Source: UBA1140 sp964409295
GTDB lineage: Bacteria; Campylobacterota; Campylobacteria; Campylobacterales; Sulfurovaceae
Direction of reading: 5' to 3'
NCBI GenBank assembly: GCA_964409295.1
Contig: CAYPCV010000227.1
Span: 1 to 5,284 of the forward strand
DNA length: 5,284 nt
Positions 1 to 5,284 of the stretch are shown here, one piece after another. Positions within the stretch are counted from its first letter, which is position 1. Each line of letters starts with the position of its first letter. Made by a program: the position numbers and the translations under genes. Below the pieces are notes generated by a model that worked only from the letters and a program-made list of their open reading frames with translations, had not been told where the DNA came from and searched no databases.

Positions 1-52
1 AAGAACACTAAAATTAACAAAAAAAAATATTAAACTTTTTTATTTGCTGTTT

Positions 53-89
53 ACGCTTTCATCCACCCCATGAATGAGGTGGTTTTTCG
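53..89 (+). repeat. Hairpin resembling an IS200/IS605-ISC right end
   Basis: Read on the plus strand, TTCATCC (58-64) leads into a stem CCACC/GGTGG (63-67 with 78-82) around a short loop, followed by TTTTTCGC. The same layout, TTCATCC, stem, GG, TTTTC, occurs at 5230-5269. GC dinucleotides flank both sides. The layout matches what I know of right ends of IS200/IS605 and ISC elements; any element body would lie to the left, outside the window. It could instead be a plus-strand rho-independent terminator because of the T run. For the minus-strand operon it is a poor terminator, since no T run follows on that strand. The remaining bases 1-52 are A/T-rich and show nothing else I can support. Confidence 0.4.
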
Positions 90-452
90 CTATAATTTTG
101 ATAAAGCAAGTGTCAACCCTCCTATTAAATAGAGCATTGGAACTTCAATGCTCCATGCACCATGTTCGCCTAAAGTGAAAAGTGTGTTTTGATGAACCAA
201 GAAGATAGCAACGAGCATGTTAAAAGCAACAATAGCACCAGAAATCCTCATGTATTGTCCAAATATTAATAAAAGAGGGGCGATAACTTCTCCAATATAG
301 ACTCCATACTGTACATATTCGTAGTAAGGTACTTTTGAAGCCACAAGCATTTTTTCGATAAATGCTGTTCCATGCATCACTTTGTCAATACCATGAAACA
401 GCAGTAAAACACCCAATCCAAAACTTAAAAAACGTAAAGCTCTATTATTCAT
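90..452 (-). CDS. DoxX-family small membrane protein
   Basis: This 120-residue protein is almost entirely hydrophobic, with four likely membrane helices at about residues 5-22, 45-65, 68-88 and 99-118. The pattern LLLFHGIDKVMHG near the first helix and the GEVIAPLLLIFG segment in the second are typical of the DoxX/DoxX-like inner-membrane family, whose members have been linked to redox and thiol-stress complexes; the precise role is unknown here. Length fits the short DoxX class. The ATG start is supported by an AAGGA Shine-Dalgarno eight bases upstream (461-465). It is last in the minus-strand gene row, 53 bases after licD-like gene's stop, and a TATAAT lies in that gap, so it may be transcribed separately. 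Nothing links its function clearly to the glycan genes. Family call is firm, function is not. Confidence 0.85.
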   Translation of the reverse strand: MNNRALRFLSFGLGVLLLFHGIDKVMHGTAFIEKMLVASKVPYYEYVQYGVYIGEVIAPLLLIFGQYMRISGAIVAFNMLVAIFLVHQNTLFTLGEHGAWSIEVPMLYLIGGLTLALSKL

Positions 453-476
453 AACTCAAATCCTTTTTTAGAGCTT

Positions 477-482
477 ATTATA
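477..482 (-). promoter_or_regulatory. Candidate -10 box for the DoxX gene
   Basis: The minus strand reads TATAAT here, about 25 bases before the ATG at 452, in an A/T-rich gap between the LicD-family gene and the DoxX gene. There is no clear -35 hexamer, which is common for Campylobacterota housekeeping promoters. In DNA this A/T-rich a chance match is possible. Confidence 0.3.
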
Positions 483-505
483 TCTAAGTTTTATACTATT
501 CTTTT

Positions 506-1279
506 TTATTTAAAATTAATATGGTCTGCATGAATGGTACGTTTATCCTCAGGAGGTAACTCCATAAAGTTAAAAGAGTAGATAGAACCTAAATAGTGCT
601 TGGGATTTTTAGGAGCAAAAAAGGATAAACCTTCAAATTCTATTTTTTGAAGAGGAAAAACTTCATCCCTATCAAACCACGCAGGAACATCAGGCATTAC
701 ACCACTATAAATGACTTTTGTATCTTTTTTATCCCAACCTTGATGCATTGTATCTAAAGACTCTACCAACTTTTTTCTAGCAGGTGGATGGTCATTTCCA
801 TTTGGGGTATGTAAAGTAACAGGAGAAATATCACGAATTAACTTAAAAGTATCCGAATAAAATTTTTGATAAAAATCACTTGAAGGAAGCGTTAACATTG
901 GAAATATATCTACAAACACGCCTTGATGATAAGCTATCTCTTTATCTTTTTCATGGAACTCAATAATCTCTACTTTATTGGAACGTAACTTAATATAATC
1001 TGCTTTAAAAGAGACATCTGTCTCTCTTGTTTGAAAAAAAATATTTTTAGAGAGTTCACTTTGGGCAATCTCCTGAAATCTATTATAATCTTCTACAGGC
1101 ATAGACAAATCAATATCATCGTCCCAAGGAATAAAGCCTTGATGACGAACAGCACCCAAAAGAGTACCTGAGTCTAACCAATATTTTAGGTTATATTTTT
1201 TACAAATAGCATCAAACTCTATCAACATTTCAAGCATGACCAGTTGAGCTTCTCTTAAAATTTTAGGGTCTATTGCCAT
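506..1279 (-). CDS. LicD-family phosphotransferase
   Basis: A 257-residue protein with the full LicD signature: YWLDSGTLLGAVRH (residues 33-46) followed by GFIPWDDDIDLSM (48-60), containing the acidic D53-D54-D55/D57 cluster expected to bind metal. The C-terminal YSFNFMELPPEDKR segment is also typical. LicD-like enzymes belong to the nucleotidyltransferase fold and move phosphocholine or related phospho-groups from a CDP carrier to cell-surface sugars. Length is normal and no signal peptide is visible, so it should be cytoplasmic. Its ATG follows the aminotransferase stop by only 5 bases, with a weak purine-rich GAGAG element inside the end of that gene, so translational coupling is likely. 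Next to a CDP-forming enzyme and an aminotransferase it is the probable transfer step of the cassette. The donor may be choline-like, aminoethyl-phosphonate, or a glycerol-type phosphate; the sequence does not decide this. Confidence 0.9.
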   Translation of the reverse strand: MAIDPKILREAQLVMLEMLIEFDAICKKYNLKYWLDSGTLLGAVRHQGFIPWDDDIDLSMPVEDYNRFQEIAQSELSKNIFFQTRETDVSFKADYIKLRSNKVEIIEFHEKDKEIAYHQGVFVDIFPMLTLPSSDFYQKFYSDTFKLIRDISPVTLHTPNGNDHPPARKKLVESLDTMHQGWDKKDTKVIYSGVMPDVPAWFDRDEVFPLQKIEFEGLSFFAPKNPKHYLGSIYSFNFMELPPEDKRTIHADHINFK

Positions 1280-1284
1280 GTTAA

Positions 1285-2364
1285 CTATTTTCTCTCTATT
1301 TTATAATAATCATAGAGTGCATTAATTAATACATCCGTATATGCTCGGGTCATGTCGCCCATATGAGAAACTCTAAAAATAGTATCACGTTCTGCTCCAC
1401 CGTTTGGACAAACCATCACTTTATAACCATCTTCTAAACCATTTACAATATCCATTGCTGATTTTCCATCGGTTGGAGTAAGTGTTGTCATAGCATTTGG
1501 CATATATGGAGTGTATTCTTTTAGAGGTAAATCTTTAATAGAAGCTCTAAAATACTCTGCAATGTCTTGTGCTTTTTTAATACTCTGTTGCACTCCACCA
1601 CGTCTGTTAATCTGATTTAATCTCGCTTCAAGTTGTAACATAATTGTTACAGCAGGAGTATAAGGAGTTTGACCTCGTTCTCCATTAGACAAGTAATCTT
1701 TAAAATTAAAGTATAAGCTCTTTACATCTTGTACTTTTTCTAAAGCTCTTGGAGCTAAAATAACCATAGTTAACCCTGGAGGCAATGCCAACCCTTTTTG
1801 AGAACTTGCAATTACAACATCAATATTTTGCTCTGTCATATCTATTGGGTCAGTAACCAACATAGAGATAGCATCTACAATATAGAGCAAATCATTCTTT
1901 TTAGCGTACGCACCCATTGCAGACAAATCATAAATATGACCAACCGATGTCTCGTGAGCATTTACAATCAGTGATGTATAGTTCTCTTTTGGAGCTAACG
2001 CTTCTATATCATGTAAATTGGTATTAGATACTTTAAAATCAGTATGAGGAACACCATGAACATCACAAATAGTTACAAAACGACCACCAAAACCACCACC
2101 ATGAACAACTAAAGCATTATCATCTTTAGTCAATAGGTTCATAACTACCGATTCCATACCTGCTGTTCCAGAAGCCGTTAAAAAGATAACTTTTGAGCCT
2201 TCTGGTGCATTAACCATCTCTAGTAAACCTTTTTCACAAGCATAAGTCACATCAGAAAATTCACAGTTTCTAAAGTATGGAGTCTGTTTTGCCCCTACTT
2301 CCATAATCTCTTCTGACATTTTCACAGGGCCTGGGGTAAATATGTAGTAATCTTCGTATATCAT
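1285..2364 (-). CDS. Class V PLP aminotransferase, 2-aminoethylphosphonate transaminase-like
   Basis: A 359-residue fold-type I, class V aminotransferase. Visible landmarks are TPGP (10-13), the phosphate-binding loop SGTAGMES (65-72), HETSVG (137-142), the PLP-nitrogen aspartate D164, the Schiff-base lysine K190 in SSQKGL, QTPYTP (232-237), and a carboxylate-binding arginine in FRVSHMGD (330-337). All catalytic residues are present and the length is normal. The style is that of the PhnW / serine-glyoxylate transaminase group. PhnW interconverts 2-aminoethylphosphonate and phosphonoacetaldehyde. In a biosynthetic cassette the likely direction is amination of an aldehyde or ketone carrying a phosphonate or phosphate. 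The start ATG directly follows the upstream stop (TAGATG) with an AAGGA ribosome site inside the upstream gene, so the two are coupled. Substrate is inferred from context only; an alanine or serine transaminase is an alternative. Confidence 0.85.
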   Translation of the reverse strand: MIYEDYYIFTPGPVKMSEEIMEVGAKQTPYFRNCEFSDVTYACEKGLLEMVNAPEGSKVIFLTASGTAGMESVVMNLLTKDDNALVVHGGGFGGRFVTICDVHGVPHTDFKVSNTNLHDIEALAPKENYTSLIVNAHETSVGHIYDLSAMGAYAKKNDLLYIVDAISMLVTDPIDMTEQNIDVVIASSQKGLALPPGLTMVILAPRALEKVQDVKSLYFNFKDYLSNGERGQTPYTPAVTIMLQLEARLNQINRRGGVQQSIKKAQDIAEYFRASIKDLPLKEYTPYMPNAMTTLTPTDGKSAMDIVNGLEDGYKVMVCPNGGAERDTIFRVSHMGDMTRAYTDVLINALYDYYKIERK

Positions 2365-3741
2365 CTATTTTTCCTTCTTATCTTTTGTTTTTGTTTTCTC
2401 TTTTTTACTCTCATTATAATCAAGTAACACTCTGTTTATTGCCACCATATCTGAAGGACTTAATTTTTTAGATTTTCTGTTACCTCGTTGAATTAGTGAC
2501 GTAAATTCAGCAATCATATAGCGTAATCCATCTCCTTCAAACTCATAGTTAAAGGTTTGGCTCTTATGTGCATCTTCAAAACGTACATGAAACTTTTTAG
2601 TCAACCACCAAGGAGCAGGAATATAGATATATCCTCTTGTTCCTGAAATCACAGCATCACCTTCGGATTTTATTCCTGTTGCTACACGGGCAACCCCCAA
2701 AGTACCACCTTTATGTCTACTAATAATCAAATTTGAAATATCATAACCATTCTCTTTTTGGTCAAAGAAGCTAATCTCTTTACGTTTTCCTAGCACCTTA
2801 TTGATAAGAAGAGAGGGATACGAAGAGAGTATATTGGTTGCACCTTGTGCAATAAACTCATTAGAGTAGTCTTTTTCACGATATAGAGAGGTTCGTGTTG
2901 CACGAACCTCTTTAATATCGCCAATAACTCCTGTCTCTAACTCTTTAAGTAGCTGATTAAAGGCAGGAAGAAAGGCTGTTTTAAGTGCAGTAAGAAGTAC
3001 TCTTTTTTCCTTTTTTGCAATGGAGAGCAACTCTTTTAACTCATTTTTTTCAAGAGCCAAAGGATTTTCACACAATACATGTTTTCCTGCTTTTAGTGCT
3101 TTTTTTATTAATGTATAGTGCTGTTCAAGAGAGGTATCAATATAGACGGCTTTAATAGAGGTATCTAAAAATTCATCGTAATTATCATGACCATAAGAGA
3201 TTTCATCATTTCCCTTAGTAAAAGCTTTTAGTGCTAAAAAGTCTTCATCATAGATACGATTTATTTTAACATTAGAAACAAACTGAGCTTCAGCAATAAA
3301 AGATTGAGTATCACGCCCCAGCCCTGCAATTCCCATCTTAATAGTGGAAAAATTCTCTTTTCGCAATTTTGTACTAGAGATTCCTTCTGTTCGTGCTAAA
3401 TACTCTACATGGGTATACTCATTCAAGTAATCAAATGCCCCTACCCAATCATCGCCAATAGCAAAAATATCAACATCATATTTTACCATATCTTCAGCTT
3501 TTTGATTTTTGTGGGTTTCAACAATTACTTTATCTACAAAATCTAAAGCTTCTATCGCTTTAACACGTTTTTTAGTGCTTTCAGAAACATTTAATTTTCC
3601 TCTTGAACGGTCATAATTCTCATCTGTAACCCCAACAATGAGATAATCCCCAAGAGCTTTGGCTCGTTCGAGTAGATTCATATGCCCTACATGCAACATA
3701 TCGTATGTTCCATAGGTAATGACGGTTTTTTTATCTTTCAC
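2365..3741 (-). CDS. Cytidylyltransferase fused to a Gfo/Idh/MocA-like domain
   Basis: A 458-residue two-domain protein. Residues 5-129 form a TagD-type (glycerol-3-phosphate cytidylyltransferase-like) domain: TYGTYDMLHVGH with the HxGH motif at 17-20, and RTEGISST at 117-124, both active-site signatures of CTP-dependent transferases. Residues 134-445 form an NAD(P)-dependent oxidoreductase-like domain: Rossmann GIAGLGR at 137-143, HVLCENPLAL at 221-230, and GYIYIPAPWW at 370-379. In most Gfo/Idh/MocA enzymes CENP would be CEKP with a catalytic lysine; here it is N226 (codon AAT). The later D-x-G-x-H/Y motif also seems degenerate (QGATNILSSYP, 299-309). The last 15 residues are lysine-rich. 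The first half probably makes a CDP-activated small phosphate or phosphonate for the LicD enzyme; the role of the second half is unclear. GTG is chosen as start because a stop lies just upstream and AAGGGAG sits 4 bases before it. First gene of the operon. Confidence 0.88.
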   Translation of the reverse strand: MKDKKTVITYGTYDMLHVGHMNLLERAKALGDYLIVGVTDENYDRSRGKLNVSESTKKRVKAIEALDFVDKVIVETHKNQKAEDMVKYDVDIFAIGDDWVGAFDYLNEYTHVEYLARTEGISSTKLRKENFSTIKMGIAGLGRDTQSFIAEAQFVSNVKINRIYDEDFLALKAFTKGNDEISYGHDNYDEFLDTSIKAVYIDTSLEQHYTLIKKALKAGKHVLCENPLALEKNELKELLSIAKKEKRVLLTALKTAFLPAFNQLLKELETGVIGDIKEVRATRTSLYREKDYSNEFIAQGATNILSSYPSLLINKVLGKRKEISFFDQKENGYDISNLIISRHKGGTLGVARVATGIKSEGDAVISGTRGYIYIPAPWWLTKKFHVRFEDAHKSQTFNYEFEGDGLRYMIAEFTSLIQRGNRKSKKLSPSDMVAINRVLLDYNESKKEKTKTKDKKEK

Positions 3742-3745
3742 TTGT

Positions 3746-3752
3746 CTCCCTT
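3746..3752 (-). promoter_or_regulatory. Ribosome binding site supporting the GTG start
   Basis: The minus strand reads AAGGGAG, then ACAA, then GTG. A TAA stop is in frame four codons before the GTG (3751-3753), so no earlier start is possible, and the TagD-type domain begins within a few residues. The strong Shine-Dalgarno compensates for the non-ATG start. Confidence 0.7.
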
Positions 3753-3783
3753 ATAACTATAGTCTTATTCAAGATAACATATT

Positions 3784-3789
3784 ATTATA
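3784..3789 (-). promoter_or_regulatory. Candidate -10 box of the glycan cassette operon
   Basis: TATAAT on the minus strand, about 43 bases upstream of the GTG start, placing a transcription start near 3777 and a leader of roughly 35 bases. The position one spacer upstream (about 3807-3812) reads ATGGAA, not a consensus -35, which is usual for Campylobacterota. The whole intergenic stretch 3742-3932 is A/T-rich with no other gene. Inference from one hexamer. Confidence 0.4.
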
Positions 3790-3932
3790 AATAAATTACA
3801 TTTGTATTCCATAAGATATAGCTATTTAAATCATAAGTAAAGAAACGAAACGCTTCGATACACATTCTATTATTTTTCTTTGAAAAGCTAAATTTTAGAA
3901 TAAAGCTTTTTTTATAGGTATAGGGGTATTAT

Positions 3933-4856
3933 TTGAGATTGACAACTCCACCCCTTAAAAAGAAGTGGAGTTGTCAAAAGAAACTGAGTGAAAGCTTTGT
4001 ACAACAAGCTCTTGATACTGAAAAAAATATACAAATGCGTTACAATGAAGAGGTTACAAAAATAGAAAAAAATGAAGATGGTACATTTACCATTATTTCA
4101 GATACAACAAGATTTAGAGCCAAATCGGTAGTGGTCAATGCAGGAGCATACTCACTGCTATTTGCACAATCAATGGGCTATGGTAAAGAGTATGCTATTC
4201 TACCTATTGGTGGAAGTTTTTTCTTTACAAAAGAGAAGCTTCTAAACTCAAAAGTCTATACCATGCAAAATCCAAAGCTTCCCTTTGCTGCTATTCATGC
4301 TGACCCAGATATTACCCAAGAGTGGAATACCCGTTTTGGTCCAACAGCTTTTGCACTACCAAAATTAGAACGTTATCATGCACTGCATTTAAAAGATTTA
4401 ATCTCTGCCTTAAATATTGACAAAGACGTGACCAAAGTTTATATGGGTCTTTTTAGGGATAAAACCATTCGTCGTTATATTCTAAAAAACTTTATCGAAG
4501 AGATTCCACTGGTTGGAAAAGAGGTATTTGTTAGAGATGCAAAAAAAATTATCCCCTCTATTCGTGTCAAAGATTTAACCTTTGCTGAAGGCTATGGGGG
4601 AATGCGTCCACAAATTATTGATAAAAAGAATCAAGAACTCCTTTTAGGCGAAGCAAAGATTGAAGAAGATGGACTCGTTTTCAATATGACCCCAAGCCCA
4701 GGAGCAACCAGCTCACTCTCTATTGCATTGAGTGATGCTCTAGGTGTATGTAAGGTTATAGGTGCAAATTTTGATATGGCAAAACACGAAACAGAGATTC
4801 AGTCTCTTATCTCTCACTCTGATGTTACACCCATGGCAGTAAAAGAGAGAGCATAA
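3933..4856 (+). pseudogene. mqo: 5'-truncated malate:quinone oxidoreductase
   Basis: The reading frame is open for 307 codons from a TTG, but only residues 17-307 (from 3981) resemble MQO; residues 1-16 are simply the translated inverted repeat. Retained landmarks are KLSESFVQQA (17-26), VVVNAGAYS (66-74), the RFGPTAF segment (134-140), GYGGMRPQ (220-227) and the C-terminal FAD-contact motif NMTPSPGATSS (251-261). MQO is a peripheral membrane flavoenzyme that oxidises malate to oxaloacetate and reduces quinone. Family members run to about 450 residues or more; the missing part, about 150 residues, holds the dinucleotide-binding GxGxxG needed for FAD. No ribosome site precedes the TTG convincingly. 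The remaining frame is intact, which suggests a recent break or an assembly/rearrangement junction. Function is very probably lost unless the 5' part is joined in other cells of the population. Confidence 0.8.
3939..3977. repeat. Perfect 13-bp inverted repeat at the mqo breakpoint
   Basis: TTGACAACTCCAC (3939-3951) is exactly complementary to GTGGAGTTGTCAA (3965-3977), with a 13-base A-rich loop. Similarity to malate:quinone oxidoreductase begins immediately after the right arm, at about 3981. A stem this long, placed exactly where a gene loses its 5' part, suggests a terminal hairpin or scar of an IS200/IS605-like or palindrome-associated element. It lacks a T run on the plus strand, so it is not a good terminator there. 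Family assignment is inferred; the repeat itself is directly visible. Confidence 0.75.
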
Positions 4857-4873
4857 GTAATTTTGATAGTGAA

Positions 4874-4889
4874 TTATTTTCTATTCATT
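4874..4889 (+). other. Predicted guide segment of the omegaRNA-like RNA
   Basis: In IscB systems the guide, about 16 bases, is read from host sequence directly 5' of the scaffold. Here that would be the A/T-rich stretch just downstream of the mqo stop codon. It would match the empty insertion site of this element. Positional inference only; the exact scaffold start may be off by a few bases. Confidence 0.35.
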
Positions 4890-5122
4890 GTGAACTACCT
4901 CTAGCTAAAGAGCTAGAGGCTTCCTAACTAGCAAACCCTAACGGGTCTGAACACGAAAGGCTTTTGAGTTTAATCCTAAATTTAGGAGGTCAAAGGCTAG
5001 TTCCTAGCCCAAACACCACTTTAGTTGTAAGTCTACATTACCAGCAGGAGACATCTTCAAGAGTTGTTCAATATCTGATAGGCAGGGACTTACGCGTCAA
5101 TGTGCATAGTCTAAGTGTTGTT
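4890..5122 (+). ncRNA. omegaRNA-like (HEARO-type) structured RNA
   Basis: Visible pairings: a perfect 9-bp hairpin CCTCTAGCT/AGCTAGAGG (4898-4919, loop AAAG); ACCC/GGGT (4935-4946); CTTTTGA with TCAAAGG (4961-4967 and 4990-4996) enclosing TCCTA/TAGGA; GGCTAG/CTAGCC (4995-5009, sharing two bases with the previous stem, so these may be alternatives); a long-range stem AACACCACTTTAG with CTAAGTGTTGTT (5012-5024 and 5111-5122, 11 pairs); inside it GTAAGTC with GACTTAC (5027-5033 and 5087-5093); and ACATT with AATGT (5035-5039 and 5099-5103), which crosses the previous stem as a pseudoknot. The length (about 230 bases), the position at the left end of the element, and the opening AACTACC-hairpin-GGCTTCC block fit the IscB/IsrB guide-RNA scaffold. 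In those systems the guide is the flanking sequence just 5' of the scaffold. Family call rests on remembered patterns, so it is moderate; that the region is a structured RNA is better supported. Confidence 0.6.
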
Positions 5123-5131
5123 AAAATTTTA

Positions 5132-5155
5132 TGGAAATACAAACTTCTATTTCCA
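5132..5155 (+). repeat. 8-bp inverted repeat where a nuclease start would be expected
   Basis: TGGAAATA (5132-5139) and TATTTCCA (5148-5155) are perfect complements around an 8-base loop. An ATGG at 5131 sits just after the RNA-like region, where IscB genes usually start (ATGG...), but the frame closes after 12 codons and does not resemble IscB. The hairpin may belong to the RNA or mark the internal deletion. Confidence 0.45.
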
Positions 5156-5229
5156 ACCATATATTTTAAGAATGTTAAAGAACTATGAAAATATTATAAC
5201 TAAAAAAAACTTAATTAAACATTTAATTC

Positions 5230-5269
5230 TTCAATTCATCCCCGTCTTAGAGAACGGGGTTTTCTTGAA
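5230..5269 (+). repeat. Right-end hairpin of the IS605/ISC-like element
   Basis: TTCAA (5230-5234) and TTGAA (5265-5269) are outer complements; inside, TTCATCC leads into CCCCGT (5240-5245) paired with ACGGGG (5254-5259), followed by TTTTCTT. This is the classic subterminal right-end structure of IS200/IS605-type elements. The GC stem followed by a T-rich tract could also end transcription of the upstream RNA. Confidence 0.65.
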
Positions 5270-5284
5270 ATTTTTTGATAAAAA

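Larger units (their letters stand above)
4890..5269 (+). mobile_element. Non-autonomous ISC/IS605-like element without nuclease gene
   Basis: Between the mqo stop and the window end there is no believable coding sequence, yet the DNA is densely structured. The left side starts with a GTGAACTACC-hairpin-GGCTTCC block, and the right side ends with TTCATCC, a CCCCGT/ACGGGG hairpin and TTTTCTTGAA. These two ends are what I know from ISC (IscB-carrying) and related IS200/IS605 elements, which move by a Y1 transposase acting on subterminal hairpins and make no target duplication. An autonomous ISC element would carry an IscB or IsrB gene of about 400 codons after the RNA region; here only about 110 A/T-rich bases separate the RNA-like part from the right end. 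It is therefore a deletion derivative (MITE- or PATE-like). Exact boundaries are uncertain by some bases. Confidence 0.6.

Noticed and set aside
60..89. Rho-independent terminator for the minus-strand operon
   Set aside because: The stem exists (with a G-T wobble) but is followed on the minus strand by ATGAAAGCG rather than a T run; the T run is on the plus-strand side.
3883..3910. Inverted repeat AAAAGCT/AGCTTTT followed by T residues, as a terminator
   Set aside because: Only two G-C pairs in the stem and a 14-base loop, with no plus-strand gene upstream in the window; likely chance in A/T-rich DNA.
3933..3980. N-terminal 16 residues of the mqo frame as a real protein start
   Set aside because: These codons are the inverted repeat itself; the TTG has no convincing ribosome site and the residues do not resemble any MQO N-terminus.
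5131..5169. Start of an IscB gene at the ATGG after the RNA-like region
   Set aside because: The frame ends after 12 codons and its residues do not match the conserved IscB N-terminus; no frame up to the right end restores similarity.
4964..5188. Open frame of 74 codons from a TTG on the plus strand
   Set aside because: It lies across the structured RNA-like region, has no ribosome site, an atypical composition and no recognisable protein motif; it is a chance frame.
4861..5280. Direct repeat TTTTGATA at 4861-4868 and 5273-5280 as a target-site duplication
   Set aside because: Only 8 A/T-rich bases, not adjacent to the element ends, and IS200/IS605-type elements do not duplicate their targets.

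Overview
AT-rich window with tightly packed genes whose protein sequences look most like Campylobacterota (Sulfurovum/Sulfurimonas-type Epsilonproteobacteria). That placement is inferred from protein style and from the malate:quinone oxidoreductase remnant; no marker gene is present.

Minus strand, 3741 down to 90: a probable operon of four genes. It starts with a GTG-initiated fusion protein (TagD-type cytidylyltransferase plus Gfo/Idh/MocA-like domain). Zero bases later comes a class V aminotransferase of the 2-aminoethylphosphonate transaminase type, 5 bases after that a LicD-family nucleotidyltransferase/phosphotransferase, and 53 bases further a small DoxX-family membrane protein that may also have its own promoter. 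The first three read as a cassette that makes an amino-bearing small phosphorylated (phosphate or phosphonate) alcohol or amine, activates it with CTP, and transfers it to a surface glycan. The exact substrate cannot be read from the sequence. No PEP mutase or phosphonopyruvate decarboxylase is in the window. The Gfo/Idh/MocA-like half has lost the family's catalytic lysine (E-N-P instead of E-K-P), so it may not be a working dehydrogenase.

Plus strand, 3933 to 4856: the C-terminal two thirds of a malate:quinone oxidoreductase (mqo). The FAD-binding N-terminus is missing, and a perfect 13-bp inverted repeat (3939-3977) sits exactly where MQO similarity stops. This looks like a broken gene with a mobile-element end or scar at the breakpoint.

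Plus strand, about 4890 to 5269: a non-coding, highly structured stretch. It begins with a 9-bp hairpin flanked by GTGAACTACC-like and GGCTTCC sequence, contains several long-range complementary segments including a possible pseudoknot, and ends in a TTCATCC-hairpin-TTTTC right-end motif. I read it as a non-autonomous IS200/IS605-ISC type element that keeps an IscB-style omegaRNA (HEARO-like RNA) but has lost the nuclease gene. A second copy of the same type of right-end motif lies at 53-89, just beyond the 3' end of the DoxX gene, so related element ends occur on both sides of the glycan cassette.
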